From contig DATGLP010000004.1 in the NCBI GenBank assembly GCA_035294085.1, positions 58,772 through 122,771 on the forward strand: 64,000 bases of DNA. The letters are read 5' to 3'. The notes below the pieces were generated by a model. It was not told the DNA's origin, ran no database searches, and worked only from the letters and a program-made list of their open reading frames with translations. Shown in pieces: positions 7,778-16,701 of this stretch. Numbering within the stretch: position 1 is the stretch's first letter; every line of letters starts with the position of its first letter. Source of the stretch: Acidimicrobiales bacterium (lineage in GTDB: Bacteria; Actinomycetota; Acidimicrobiia; Acidimicrobiales; Bog-793). Position numbers and translations under genes: made by a program.

Positions 7778-9028
7778 GTGGCGCACGCGGACCTCCCCGC
7801 ACACGCGCAGGCGCCCATCGGCCAGCTGGCCGTGCCCGAGGCGGTCGACCTCTCCCGGCGAGGCGTGCGTGCGAGGCGCAACCCCGGCCTCGCCCTCGCC
7901 GGCGCCGGCCTCGCCCTCCTGTGGTCGGCCGCAGCGATCTGCTTCGTCGCCGCGACGCTGGAGGTGCTGCACACCCGCGGTGGGCTCGGGGTTGGGCTCC
8001 GCAACGTCCTGCTCAGCTGGGACTCGAACTTCAACCTCGGGATCGCCGGCTCGGGCTACCACTGGGACCCCGCGATCCAGGGTGCGCAGAACCCGGCCTT
8101 CTTCCCCGCCTACCCGCTCCTCGTCCGCTTCGCTCACCTCGCGGGCGTCCCGTGGCTGCCCGCGGCCGTCGGGGTGAGCGTCGCCTGCCAGGTGGGCGCG
8201 GCGGCGCTGCTCGCCCGCTCGCTCGCGCTCGACGGCGAGCGAGCGAGCCGGGTGCTCGCCGCCGTCGGCCTCTTCCTCGCCTTCCCAGCGGGCGTCTACG
8301 CCGTGCTCGGCTACTCGACCTCCCTCACCGTGCTGTGCGCCCTCGGCGCCGTCGTCGCCTGCCGGCGCGGGCGCCTGTGGCTCGCCGCCCTCGTCGCCGG
8401 CGCGGGCACGGCCGTGAGCGACCTCGGCCTCGCCGTGTCCGGGGCGCTCGTGCTGAGCGAGCTCGCCGCCGTCGGCTGGCGAGGCGCCCTCGATCGACGG
8501 CGCCTCGGGCGCCTCGCGCTGTCCCTCTGGGGTGTCGTGGCCTTCAGCGCCTTCCTGTGGGTGCGCTTCGGGGACCCGATCGCCTGGTACACGGCCATTC
8601 GAGGCTGGCTGCCGACCGTCCCGCCGTGGACGGTCGTCGGCCGAGTCGTGACGCTCGCGCCGGTCCGGGCGACCTTCGTCGGCGTGATCGGCCATCCCAC
8701 CGAGAAGTGGCTCATGTTCACGCAGGACGCGGCGTTCGTCCTCGTCTTCGCAGGGGTGCTGCTCTGGGCCGCCGCGCGTGGGGTCGGGTTCGGCCCGGCG
8801 CTCGCCCTCGGCGCGCTCTCGTTCCTCGCGGTGAACGTCCAGGGAGCCCGCTACGGCCCCGAGTACAGCGCGATTCGCCTCCTGTACCCGGCCGCTGCGG
8901 TCCTGCTCACCGACGAGCGCCTCCGGCGCCTCGTCACGGGCAGGGCGGCGCCGGTCCTGCTCGCCCTGCTCGCGGCGTGGTCGGGGGTGTGGCTCGTGCT
9001 CCTGGCGCACGGGATGTGGGTGGAGTGA
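7778..9028 (+). CDS. PIG-V-like integral membrane mannosyltransferase (GT-C type)
   Basis: 416 residues with about nine hydrophobic segments. After the first TM helix comes SWDSNFNLGIAGSGYHWD and then FFPAYPLLVR, matching the WDxxxY...FPLYPLLVR pattern of PIG-V and related polyprenyl-phosphate-mannose-dependent transferases; the Asp of WDS would be the catalytic acid. It would act on the outer face of the membrane, adding a sugar to a lipid or protein. The GTG start lacks an SD and is probably leaderless. Its stop overlaps the GTG of the next gene. Confidence 0.65.
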   Translation: MAHADLPAHAQAPIGQLAVPEAVDLSRRGVRARRNPGLALAGAGLALLWSAAAICFVAATLEVLHTRGGLGVGLRNVLLSWDSNFNLGIAGSGYHWDPAIQGAQNPAFFPAYPLLVRFAHLAGVPWLPAAVGVSVACQVGAAALLARSLALDGERASRVLAAVGLFLAFPAGVYAVLGYSTSLTVLCALGAVVACRRGRLWLAALVAGAGTAVSDLGLAVSGALVLSELAAVGWRGALDRRRLGRLALSLWGVVAFSAFLWVRFGDPIAWYTAIRGWLPTVPPWTVVGRVVTLAPVRATFVGVIGHPTEKWLMFTQDAAFVLVFAGVLLWAAARGVGFGPALALGALSFLAVNVQGARYGPEYSAIRLLYPAAAVLLTDERLRRLVTGRAAPVLLALLAAWSGVWLVLLAHGMWVE

Positions 9029-9582
9029 GCGTCGCGAGGCGCCGTGGGCGTTCCCGCCTCTCAGCTCGTCGGCTCGTTGCCGCCGCGGTCGGCGCCTGGA
9101 TCGCCGGGTGGACGATCGTGCCCTTCGTCCACCAGCTGCCTGCGGCCATCGTCAACGGGCAGGACTGGGCGGCGATCTCGCCCGCGCTCGGCGCGCTCGG
9201 GCCAGGCTGGGAGGCCGGCCCGGTCCCGGCGTTCACGCCCTACCAGGTCGTCGACGGGCGTGCGGTGCGCACGTGGATCTGGTCCGCGGGGCGGACCTCG
9301 GAGCTGCGCGTCGGCGCGCGGTGGCGCTCGGTCGACCTCCTCCTCGGCTACGGGGGCTGCGCCGCCGCTGGCCCGAGCGAGGTCGTCACGGTGCACCAGG
9401 CCGGCCACGTGCTCGCCCGGCTGGTGGTTCGCCGAGCGTTCGCGTGGTACCACGTCGACCTCTCGCCGCGGGCGCGTGGCGCGCCGCTCACGCTCCGCTA
9501 CCGCTGCGTTCCTCGCAGCAGGCGCCACCCCGGCGTCCCGGCGACGATCGCGCTCGCCGGCCTGCGCCACGAGCCGAGCTGA
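9025..9582 (+). CDS. Hypothetical membrane-anchored extracytoplasmic protein
   Basis: 185 residues. An Arg-rich N-terminus is followed by one hydrophobic helix (about residues 17-38) and an extracytoplasmic domain of beta-strand character containing two cysteines (GGCAAAG and RYRCVP), which could form a disulfide. The GTG overlaps the stop of the PIG-V-like gene (GTGA), so the two are coupled and may work together, for example as an accessory subunit of the glycosyltransferase. I do not recognise a family. Confidence 0.7.
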   Translation: MSVARRRGRSRLSARRLVAAAVGAWIAGWTIVPFVHQLPAAIVNGQDWAAISPALGALGPGWEAGPVPAFTPYQVVDGRAVRTWIWSAGRTSELRVGARWRSVDLLLGYGGCAAAGPSEVVTVHQAGHVLARLVVRRAFAWYHVDLSPRARGAPLTLRYRCVPRSRRHPGVPATIALAGLRHEPS

Positions 9583-9889
9583 CCCGGCGCGAGGCGCAGG
9601 CGTCGCGCCGTCGCCCTCGGGCGCCGCCGCGTGGTGGCTCGTGGACGGGGTCGGCCGCCCGGTAGGGTGGGTCGCCGTGCGCCTGACGACTCGCGACCCG
9701 CGCCGCCGCCAGGCGAGGGGGACGCTCGCCGCCGCGCGCCCAGCTGTCGGGCGTGTCCTGCGACGCGCCGTCCCCGCCGGACCCGTCCCCCTGCCCGCAC
9801 GGCGTCGCGATGGGCGCGCCCTCGGGCGCCGCGCTCGGAGCACCGGGCGGCCGTGAACGCTCGGGTCCGGATCGCGGCCGGACGGTGGC
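9583..9889 (+). other. Intergenic stretch with a possible small ORF
   Basis: No recognised gene. A TAGGGT hexamer (9663-9668) lies eight bases before GTG 9677, which opens an Arg-rich 59-codon frame ending at 9856. It could be a leaderless leader ORF for the next membrane protein gene, or chance. Confidence 0.3.
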
Positions 9890-11887
9890 GTGGGTAGGGC
9901 AGGGACGGGGCCGTCGGGTCCCTCGCCGGCGGGCGGCGTTCTCGACCTCGGCGCGGCCTGCCGGCCAGGCGCGCCGATCGAGGGCGGCGCGCTCGCCGCC
10001 GAGGAGGGCCGGCGCGCTGCTCTGGGCGCTCGGGGACCCGAGCGCGCCCATCGGCGGCTCGCGAGCCGGCTCCTGCCCCCCGTCGCCTACCTCGCGATCG
10101 GCTTCGTCGCCTTCGACCCCCGCTACCTCCTGTCGACCTCGAAGGTCGTCACGTGCGGGTGCAGCGACATCGTCGAGCAGACCTGGTTCCTCGCGTGGAC
10201 GCCGCACGCGCTCTTCCACGGGATCGACCCGTTCGCGACCACTCCGCTGCTGAACGCCCCCTACGGCGCCAACCTCGCCGCCAACACGACGATGGCGGTC
10301 CTCGGGCTCCTCGCGTCCCCGATCACGCTCACCCTCGGCGCCGTCGCCAGCTTCAACCTGCTCAGCCACCTCGCGTTCGCGCTCTCCGCGTGGGCGATGT
10401 TCGGCGCGCTGCGGCGCTGGACGAACGGGGTGCCGGCGCGGTTCCTCGGTGGCCTGCTCTACGGGTTCTCGCCGTACATGGTGGCCCAGGGGAGCTTCCA
10501 CCTGAACCTCGTCTTCGTCCCGCTCTTCCCCCTCCTCCTCGCCGCCTTCGACGAGCTCGTCCGGCCGCGCCGCTGGTCGGCGCGGCGCACCGGCCTCGCG
10601 ATCGGCGCGCTGGCCGCGACGCAGTACTTCATCTCGTCCGAGCTCCTCGTCGACGCCGCCGTCCTCGCCGGCGCCGGCCTCGTCCTCCTCGCGCTCGCCT
10701 TCCCCCGCCGCGCGCTCGCACGCGCCAGGCGGGTCGCGGCCGGCCTCGCCTGGGCGCTCGTTCCTCTCGCCGTGCTGTGCGGGTACCCCGTTGCCTACAG
10801 CCTCCTCGGGCCGCAGGAGGTCGCCAGCACCTTCGGCCACCGCTTCGTCGGCGCCTTCAGCGCCGACCTGCTCGGCCCGCTCGTCCCGACCTTCCACCAG
10901 CTCCTCGTCCCCCACGCCCTCGGGGTGCTCGGGTCGTCCTTCGTCGGGGGGAGCCCGACCGAGAACGACTCCTACCTCGGCGTCGGCCTCCTCCTCGTCT
11001 TCTTCGCCGGCACCGTGCTCGTGCGCAGCGCGACGCTGCGTACCTTCTCCCTGTTAGCGCTCCTGGCCTTCGCCCTCTCGCTCGGCGAGCACCTGCGCGT
11101 CGACAACGGGGTGACGACGATCACCCTGCCGTTCTGGGTGCTCGGCCAGGTGCCTGGCCTGAAGATGGCCGTCGCGGCGCGCTTCGCGCTCTTCCAGGAC
11201 CTGTTCGCTGCGGCCGTCGTAGCGCTGTCCTTCGACGCGCTCTCGAAGCGACTGCGGCGCGCCCCGCGCCCCTCGCCGCATCCGGGGACCGCCCGGGCGC
11301 GCCTCGCCGTCGCCTCCGGGGTCGTGGCCGCCGTCGTCCTCGTTCCCATGCTCCCGCGCTGGCCCTACGCCTTCGCGTCGACCGACCAGCCGCGCTACTT
11401 CACGAGCGCGCTCGCCCGGCAGATCCCGTCCGGGTCGACCGTCCTCGCCTACCCCTACCCCATGGACCCGGTCGACTTCGCCATGCTCTGGCAGGTCGAC
11501 GCCGGCTTCCGCTTCCGCCTCATCGGCGGCTACGTGCTGACGCCCTTCCGCACGCACGGTCCGCAGGGGGTGCTCCCCGGCGGCGGCTACGCCCCCCCGA
11601 CGCTCGACCCGCCGCTCATGGAGATCCTCTTCGAGCTCGGCTACAACGGCGCGCCGAAGGGGTTCGCTGCCGAGTACAACCACCCGTACACCTACACGAT
11701 CATGCAGAACTTCCTCGCCCGCTACCGGGTCGGCACGGTCGTCGTGCAGCCCGTCGGCGCGGACTACCGCCTCGTCGTCGACTACCTCTCGAGTGCCCTC
11801 GGCGGCCCGCCGCAGCGCTCGGGGGGCGTCGACGTCTGGTACCACGTGCAGCGGCAGCTCGAGTGGCTCGCGCTGCGCGAGCGCTGA
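9890..11887 (+). CDS. Large integral membrane protein, GT-C glycosyltransferase-like
   Basis: 665 residues by the longest frame, with about eleven hydrophobic segments and a C-terminal soluble domain of about 180 residues. After the first TM helix it has the acidic-loop region CGCSDIVEQTWFLAWTPHAL and then LNAPYGANLAANTT, a pattern I associate with uncharacterised actinobacterial GT-C-like membrane proteins. A sugar-transferase or glycan-export role is plausible but unproven. The start is uncertain: GTG 9890 has no SD, and the first ~60 residues (Gly/Arg-rich) may not be translated. Confidence 0.65.
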   Translation: MGRAGTGPSGPSPAGGVLDLGAACRPGAPIEGGALAAEEGRRAALGARGPERAHRRLASRLLPPVAYLAIGFVAFDPRYLLSTSKVVTCGCSDIVEQTWFLAWTPHALFHGIDPFATTPLLNAPYGANLAANTTMAVLGLLASPITLTLGAVASFNLLSHLAFALSAWAMFGALRRWTNGVPARFLGGLLYGFSPYMVAQGSFHLNLVFVPLFPLLLAAFDELVRPRRWSARRTGLAIGALAATQYFISSELLVDAAVLAGAGLVLLALAFPRRALARARRVAAGLAWALVPLAVLCGYPVAYSLLGPQEVASTFGHRFVGAFSADLLGPLVPTFHQLLVPHALGVLGSSFVGGSPTENDSYLGVGLLLVFFAGTVLVRSATLRTFSLLALLAFALSLGEHLRVDNGVTTITLPFWVLGQVPGLKMAVAARFALFQDLFAAAVVALSFDALSKRLRRAPRPSPHPGTARARLAVASGVVAAVVLVPMLPRWPYAFASTDQPRYFTSALARQIPSGSTVLAYPYPMDPVDFAMLWQVDAGFRFRLIGGYVLTPFRTHGPQGVLPGGGYAPPTLDPPLMEILFELGYNGAPKGFAAEYNHPYTYTIMQNFLARYRVGTVVVQPVGADYRLVVDYLSSALGGPPQRSGGVDVWYHVQRQLEWLALRER

Positions 11888-11928
11888 GCGGCTCGCCGCG
11901 CGCTTCCCGTGCGACCGGGCGTGCCGCG

Positions 11929-11934
11929 TAGGCT
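11929..11934 (+). promoter_or_regulatory. Leaderless -10 element (TAGGCT)
   Basis: TAGGCT ends six bases before the GTG at 11941; there is no Shine-Dalgarno sequence. Confidence 0.5.
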
Positions 11935-11940
11935 GGCGGC

Positions 11941-12744
11941 GTGCGGGTCGGCAGCCGAGAACCCCTCCCGCTCCCGCCGGTCGAGATGCGCCGGCTCGTG
12001 GGCGTCGAGGACCCCGCCTTCTTCGACAACCCCGACGGCGCGCCGGCGCTGCCGGAGGCGGGCGAGCTCGCCTTCGGCTCCGTCTTCGACTTCGGCTGCG
12101 GCTGCGGGCGCATCGCCCGCCGGCTCATCCAGCAGGAACCCCAGCCCCGCTCCTACCTCGGGATCGACCTGCACGCCGGCATGGTGCGCTGGTGCCAGGA
12201 GCACCTGACGCCGCTCGCGCCCCAGTTCCGCTTCCTCCACCACGACGTCCACAACATCGGCCTCAACCCCCGAGCGGATGGCCGGGACTTCCTGCCATTC
12301 CCCGCCGGCGACGGCGAGTTCGACCTCGTGGTGGCGCACTCGGTCTTCACCCACGTGCTCGAGTCGTCGGCCCTCGCCTACCTGCGCGAGTGCGCCCGCA
12401 TCCTCGATCCCGACGGGCTCGTCCTGTCCACGTGGTTCCTCTTCGACAAGCGGCTCTTCCCGATGATGCAGCCGTTCCAGAACGCGCTCTACATCAACGA
12501 GGTCGATCCGACGAACGCCGTCATCTTCGACCGGGCCTGGTTCGAGCGGGTGGTCGAGGAGGCGGGGCTCGTCGTCACCGGCGTCGTCCCGCCGGCCGTG
12601 CGCGGCTTCGCGTGGACCATCTCGCTGCGGCGGCCCGGCGCCGGGCGCGTCGCCGTCCCCCTCCCCGAGGACGACGCGCCGCTCGGCCACCTCCCGCCGC
12701 CGGTGCCGACCGTCCCCGCCTACACCATCGGGCGAGACGCCTGA
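11941..12744 (+). CDS. Class I SAM-dependent methyltransferase
   Basis: 267 residues. FDFGCGCGRIARRL (about residues 49-62) is motif I, LGIDLHAGMVRWC is the acidic loop, and DLVVAHSVFTHVLE followed by LRECARILDPDG are motifs of methyltransferase 12/25-type domains. The short N-terminal region MRRLVGVEDPAFFDNP resembles that of sugar or polyketide methyltransferases. The acceptor is unknown. It is transcribed alone and faces the minus-strand methyltransferase that follows. Confidence 0.8.
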   Translation: MRVGSREPLPLPPVEMRRLVGVEDPAFFDNPDGAPALPEAGELAFGSVFDFGCGCGRIARRLIQQEPQPRSYLGIDLHAGMVRWCQEHLTPLAPQFRFLHHDVHNIGLNPRADGRDFLPFPAGDGEFDLVVAHSVFTHVLESSALAYLRECARILDPDGLVLSTWFLFDKRLFPMMQPFQNALYINEVDPTNAVIFDRAWFERVVEEAGLVVTGVVPPAVRGFAWTISLRRPGAGRVAVPLPEDDAPLGHLPPPVPTVPAYTIGRDA

Positions 12745-12779
12745 AGCGCCCGGGCGACGCCGTCGCGCCGGCGCGGCCC

Positions 12780-13430
12780 TCAGCGGGCGCGCCGGCCGAT
12801 CGCCGTGACGAGCGGCGGCAGGACGATCGGCTCGTCGCCGGGGTCCACGCCGGTGAGCTCGGCGAGGTAGGCAGCGACCGGCCCGGGACCGGCGCCGGCG
12901 GGCGCCTCGGCCCAGGCGTCGACGAGCTCGCAGCCGGCGTCGAGGACGAGGCGCGGCACGAGCGCCCCGATGTCGGGGTGCCGGGCGCCCGGCATCGACA
13001 GCGGCGCCCCGCCGATGCGGCCTGCGGAGGTGATCGGCTCCTGGCACACGACGAAGCCGCCGGGCCTCGTCGCCCTGGCCATGCGCTCGACGACGGCGAT
13101 CGGATCCGCGACGTGCAGGAGGAGGAAGCGGCAGAAGGCGAGGTCCACCGGCTCGGGCAGCAGGAGGTCCTCGCCGGCCTGCGTGATCGCCACGACCTGG
13201 GCGTCGGAACGCTCGGCGGCCGCCGCGGCGACGGCGTCGCGAGCCGCCGGGTCGCTGTCCACGGCGTAGACGCGCCCGTTCCTGCCGACGAGCGCGGCGA
13301 GTGCGACGGACACGTCGCCCGCGCCGGCGCCGACGTCCACGCACCGCCACCCCTCGCCGAGGCCGAGGCGCTCGAGGGCGGTGGCGAGCGGGCGGCGGTA
13401 GACGTCGTTGCGCAGCTCGAGCTCGACCAC
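12780..13430 (-). CDS. Class I SAM-dependent methyltransferase (UbiE/PKMT-like)
   Basis: 216 residues. CVDVGAGAGDVSVALA (about residues 30-45) is motif I, VYAVDSDPAA the acidic loop and LAFCRFLLLHVADP motif II. LDAGCELVDAWAE fits small-molecule methyltransferases. The GTG at 13430 is probably leaderless: TAGCGT (minus strand, 13437-13442) ends six bases upstream. It is divergent from the gene at 13483. Substrate unknown. Confidence 0.78.
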   Translation of the reverse strand: MVELELRNDVYRRPLATALERLGLGEGWRCVDVGAGAGDVSVALAALVGRNGRVYAVDSDPAARDAVAAAAAERSDAQVVAITQAGEDLLLPEPVDLAFCRFLLLHVADPIAVVERMARATRPGGFVVCQEPITSAGRIGGAPLSMPGARHPDIGALVPRLVLDAGCELVDAWAEAPAGAGPGPVAAYLAELTGVDPGDEPIVLPPLVTAIGRRAR

Positions 13431-13436
13431 GGGCCC

Positions 13437-13474
13437 ACGCTACCCAGCGGCGCCGGCCAGCCGCCCACTACGGT
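13437..13474. promoter_or_regulatory. Divergent leaderless promoters
   Basis: Minus strand: TAGCGT (13437-13442), six bases before GTG 13430. Plus strand: TACGGT (13469-13474), eight bases before ATG 13483. Neither gene has an SD. Confidence 0.5.
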
Positions 13475-13482
13475 AGGCGGCG

Positions 13483-13911
13483 ATGCGCGTCACGATGCTC
13501 CTGTGCGACGCAGCCCAGGTCGCGGACGGCAAGCTCTACATCCTCGGCGGCGGCTGGAGCCTGATCGGCCCCGAGCCGATGCCGTCGGCCGTGGCGATGA
13601 AGCTCGACGTCGACTGGACCGAGATCGATCGGACGCACCACTGGGAGCTCTACCTCGTCGACGAGGACGGCCAGCCCGTCATCCTCGAGACCGAGGACGG
13701 CCCGCAGCCCGTCGAGGTGCGCGGCGACTTCGAGGTCGCCCGCCCCGTCGAGGTCCCCGCCGGCAGCCCGATCGACGTGGCGCTCGCCCTCAACTTCGGG
13801 CCGCTGCCGCTCGCCCCCGGCGCCCGCTACACCTGGCGTCTCACGATCGACGGCGAGACCGAGGAGGACTGGGTCCTCTCCTTCTCGACGCGCTCGCCGG
13901 CGCGCGAGTAG
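13483..13911 (+). CDS. Conserved hypothetical protein, DUF6941-like
   Basis: 142 residues, soluble and rich in beta strands. It starts MLLCDAAQVADGKLYILGGG and contains alternating hydrophobic strands, like the actinobacterial family I recall as DUF6941. No catalytic motif is seen. The mutY start lies three bases past its stop (GTG at 13915), so the two are probably co-transcribed. Function unknown. Confidence 0.7.
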   Translation: MRVTMLLCDAAQVADGKLYILGGGWSLIGPEPMPSAVAMKLDVDWTEIDRTHHWELYLVDEDGQPVILETEDGPQPVEVRGDFEVARPVEVPAGSPIDVALALNFGPLPLAPGARYTWRLTIDGETEEDWVLSFSTRSPARE

Positions 13912-13914
13912 GCG

Positions 13915-14855
13915 GTGCGAGCCGCGCCCGCCTCGCCGGCCGGCGCGCGCGGCTCCCGTCGCCTCGTCGGCCTCGTCCTCGACTGGTGGGAGGGGGCGCG
14001 CGCGGCGCGTGACGCGCTGCCGTGGCGGGCGACGCGTGAGCCGTGGGCGGTGCTCGTCGCCGAGGTGATGCTCGCCCAGACGCAGGCGGCCCGCGTCGGC
14101 GCGCGCTACCCGGCGTTCCTCGATCGCTTCCCGACCCCCCGGTCCTGCGCTGACGCACCGGCCGGGGAGGTCCTCCGTGCCTGGTCCGGTCTCGGCTACA
14201 ACCGCCGTGCCCTCGCCCTGCACCGCGCCGCCAGGGTCGTGGTCGAGCGCCACGGGGGCTCGGTGCCGTCCGACCTCGGCGCGCTCGTCGCCCTGCCCGG
14301 CGTCGGCCCGTACACGGCGCGCGCCGTCCTCTCCTTCCCGGCGCCGAGGTCGCCGTGGTCGACACGAACGTCGGCCGACTCTTGGCGCGGGCGGTCGCGG
14401 GACGCCGTCTGCGGGCGAGCGAGGCGCTCGCGCTCGCCGAACGCCTCCTCCCCGTCCGAGCGGCACGCGAGTGGAACCTCGCCGCGATGGACTTCGGGAG
14501 CCTCGTGTGCCGGGCGCGACCCTCGTGCGCCACCTGCCCGCTCGCCGCAGGAGCCTGCGCCTGGCGTGCCGGGGGCGCGAGCGAGGACCCGGCGCGAGGC
14601 TCCGCGGCGGTGTCAGCGCCCCAGCGTGCCTTCGAGGGCTCGGACCGCCAGGGGCGGGGCCGGCTCCTCCGCGCCGCGTGCGCGGGGCCGATCCACCGGC
14701 GCGAGCTCGCCCGCCTCGCGGGCTGGCCGGGCGACGCCCGGCGGGCTGCAGCCGTCGCCCGGCGGCTCGTCGCCGAGGGACTCCTCGTCGAGGACGCCGC
14801 CGGCCTCCTGCGCCTCCCCGGAGCCGAGGAGCAGCGCCGGCGCCACCCGCTGTAG
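13915..14855 (+). pseudogene. mutY: A/G-specific adenine glycosylase (MutY), interrupted by a -1 frameshift
   Basis: The N-terminal part (13915 to about 14339) encodes EVMLAQTQ with the catalytic Glu, then the helix-hairpin-helix LPGVGPYTARAVLSF. The frame then jumps by -1 and continues from about 14340 with GAEVAVVDTNVGRLLAR (catalytic Asp region) and a 4Fe-4S site (CRARPSCATCPLAAGAC), ending at 14855. Joined, the product is about 313 residues, the normal size of actinobacterial MutY without a NUDIX domain. One lost base near 14337-14340 explains the break. MutY removes adenine opposite 8-oxoguanine. Cysteine spacing (x5-x2-x6) differs slightly from the usual x6-x2-x5. Either the gene is truly broken or the base call is wrong. 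Confidence 0.85.
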
Positions 14856-14858
14856 GGT
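14853..14858 (+). promoter_or_regulatory. -10 element (TAGGGT) upstream of the RmlC-like gene
   Basis: TAGGGT overlaps the mutY stop codon. It lies about 29 bases before GTG 14888, leaving room for a short leader with the GAGGAGG ribosome site. Confidence 0.4.
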
Positions 14859-14887
14859 GCGGGCCGCACGCGTCTCGAGGAGGAGCG

Positions 14888-15439
14888 GTGGCCGAGGTCA
14901 GCGAGTCGCCGGTGATCCGCGACGTCGTCATCGTCGTGCCCACCGCGCACGGCGACGCGCGGGGCCGCTTCGTCGAGACCTACCGGCGCTCGTGGTTCCC
15001 CCTCGGGCGCGAGATGGTCCAGGCGAACCGCTCGGACAAGGCGCTCGGCGCCGTCGTCGGCCTCCACTACCACCTCCACCAGGCCGACTACTGGTACGTG
15101 ACCCGCGGCCTCGTGCGCGTCGTCCTCCACGATCTCCGGGTCGGCTCGCCGACCGAGGGTGCCACGCTGAGCCTCGATCTCGGCGAGGCGGACGAGCGCG
15201 GCGTGTTCATCCCGCCCGGCGTGGCGCACGGCTTCGCCTCGCTCACGGACTGCACGCTCACCTACCTCGTCGACGCCTACTACAACCCGGCCGACGAGCT
15301 CGGCGTCGCCTACGACGACCCCGAGATCGGGGCGCACTGGGGGATCGAGGCCCCCGTCCTCTCGCCGCGCGACCAGGCGAACCCGCGTCGGCGCGACATC
15401 CCTGACGTCGTGCGACCCCGCTACGGCCTGCGTACCTGA
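14888..15439 (+). CDS. dTDP-4-dehydrorhamnose 3,5-epimerase-like protein (RmlC family)
   Basis: 183 residues, the size of RmlC. HGDARGRFVETYRRSWF, VVGLHYHLHQADYWYVTRG, FIPPGVAHGFASL and YYNPADELGVAYDDPEIG are the RmlC cupin motifs; the His of GLHYH would be the catalytic base. It epimerises a 4-keto-6-deoxy sugar nucleotide or related NDP-sugar. GTG 14888 follows GAGGAGG. No rmlA, rmlB or rmlD is beside it, so it may serve an NDP-hexose or the heptose pathway (compare the epimerase at 5279-6265). Confidence 0.8.
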   Translation: MAEVSESPVIRDVVIVVPTAHGDARGRFVETYRRSWFPLGREMVQANRSDKALGAVVGLHYHLHQADYWYVTRGLVRVVLHDLRVGSPTEGATLSLDLGEADERGVFIPPGVAHGFASLTDCTLTYLVDAYYNPADELGVAYDDPEIGAHWGIEAPVLSPRDQANPRRRDIPDVVRPRYGLRT

Positions 15440-15476
15440 GGCCCGGGCGCGCGAGCCATCGGCGGCTGGCGTGGGC

Positions 15477-15521
15477 TTTACTAGGGGCGTGAACGGCACC
15501 CGTGTGCGCTCGCGCCCATGA
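15477..15521 (+). promoter_or_regulatory. Leaderless promoter with a 10-codon leader ORF
   Basis: TTTACT (15477-15482) ends six bases before GTG 15489. That GTG opens a 10-residue frame whose TGA (15519-15521) overlaps the ATG of the next gene (ATGA at 15518). The downstream gene has no SD, so translation may be coupled through this mini-ORF. Confidence 0.4.
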
Positions 15522-16642
15522 TCGCGCTCGTGCTCGTGGCGCTCGTCGTCGTGGTTGGCGCGTTCGCGCTCGCCAGCCGCTTCGTCGGCTGGCGCAGCGA
15601 GCAGCGCTCGGTCGACAGCTACGAGCGCGCCCTCGACGTCCTCGGCGGCATGTCGCGCCGCTCGGAGGCGAGCGCCCCGGTCCACCTGCCGTCCGACGAG
15701 GAGGTCGCCCGCCCGCACGTGCGCCCGGCCGAGGAGCGAGACCGGTTCCGCCCGGCCCGCTCGGCGCTGCGCGACGTGCCGGCTGCCCGCGTGCGCCTCG
15801 AGCCGCCGGTGCCACCGCGCACCTCCGAGCGAGGTCTCCCGGTCTTCGGGGACGAGGAGACGGTCGTCCTCGAGCCGCCGGTGCCACCGCGCACCTCCGA
15901 GCGAGGTCTCCCGGTCTTCGGTGAGGAGGCGTCGGCCGTCCCGGCCTCGGCGGCCGGCCCGCTCGGTCCCCCGCACGACGGGCGTCGCCGGCGCGAGGCG
16001 CACGAGGAGGCGCCCCGCCTCGACGAGACGGAGGCGCTGCCGGTCGTCGCCGCCACGGGCAGCGAGCCCGGCGACGCCCCCAGCGTGCGGCCCCGCTCCG
16101 AGCGCCGCCGCGGCACCAGTCGGCCGCTTCGCGAGCACGTCGTGCGGCGCGCCTCGACGGGGGCGGCCGCGGCGGTCGCCCTCGCCGCGCTCGCCGTCGG
16201 GGCGTGGCAGCTCGCCTCGAGGAGCGCCTCGTCGCCGCCGGCGCCGCCCTCGACGACCACGCCGGCAGCCTCCGGCTCGCACCCGCGCTCGCCGACGCCC
16301 ACGACGTCCGTCACCAACCCGAACGTCGTCGAGCCGCTCTCGGTCTCCTCGTCGCTCGTCACCGCAGCCGCGCCGGCTGGCTCGTACACGCTCGGCTTCA
16401 CGACGAGCGGCGTGTGCTGGGTCGGCGTGGAGCGCACGACGTCGGGCCCCTACCTGTGGATGGAGACGATCCCCGCCGGCGGCTCCGCCTCCTTCCAGGC
16501 GAACGGCCCCGTCGTCGTCCGCATCGGCGCGCCGAGGGTGCTGCACCTCGCGGTGGACGGCAAGCCCGTCGCGCTGCCTGCCGGGAACGTCCAGCCCTAC
16601 GACCTCTCCTTCGTCGCCGGCTCGTCCTCGACCTCGGCCTGA
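15518..16642 (+). CDS. Membrane protein with C-terminal DUF4115/RodZ-C-like domain
   Basis: 374 residues. There is an N-terminal TM helix (residues 2-20), a long charged Arg/Pro/Glu-rich cytoplasmic region with a tandem repeat, a second TM helix (about 216-235), a Ser/Thr/Pro-rich linker, then a beta-rich extracytoplasmic domain (YTLGFTTSGVCWVGVERT to LPAGNVQPYDLSF). The last domain resembles the DUF4115 domain at the C-terminus of RodZ and similar cell-envelope proteins. A role in envelope or cell-shape control is plausible. No helix-turn-helix is seen at the N-terminus, unlike true RodZ. Confidence 0.65.
   Translation: MIALVLVALVVVVGAFALASRFVGWRSEQRSVDSYERALDVLGGMSRRSEASAPVHLPSDEEVARPHVRPAEERDRFRPARSALRDVPAARVRLEPPVPPRTSERGLPVFGDEETVVLEPPVPPRTSERGLPVFGEEASAVPASAAGPLGPPHDGRRRREAHEEAPRLDETEALPVVAATGSEPGDAPSVRPRSERRRGTSRPLREHVVRRASTGAAAAVALAALAVGAWQLASRSASSPPAPPSTTTPAASGSHPRSPTPTTSVTNPNVVEPLSVSSSLVTAAAPAGSYTLGFTTSGVCWVGVERTTSGPYLWMETIPAGGSASFQANGPVVVRIGAPRVLHLAVDGKPVALPAGNVQPYDLSFVAGSSSTSA
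15796..15921 (+). repeat. 54-bp perfect direct repeat, 72-bp period, within the DUF4115 gene
   Basis: The segments 15796-15849 and 15868-15921 are identical. They encode two copies of LEPPVPPRTSERGLPVFG in the cytoplasmic region. The period keeps the reading frame (24 codons), which suggests a recent in-frame duplication. Confidence 0.9.
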
Positions 16643-16701
16643 GCCGGAGGCGCCCCCTCGCCCTCGAGCGGCACGTCCGCGGGCGGGACCGCCCGCTCGG
16701 C

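Noticed and set aside
14337..14343. Programmed -1 frameshift in mutY
   Set aside because: No slippery heptamer or downstream stem-loop is clear, and MutY is not known to be made that way.
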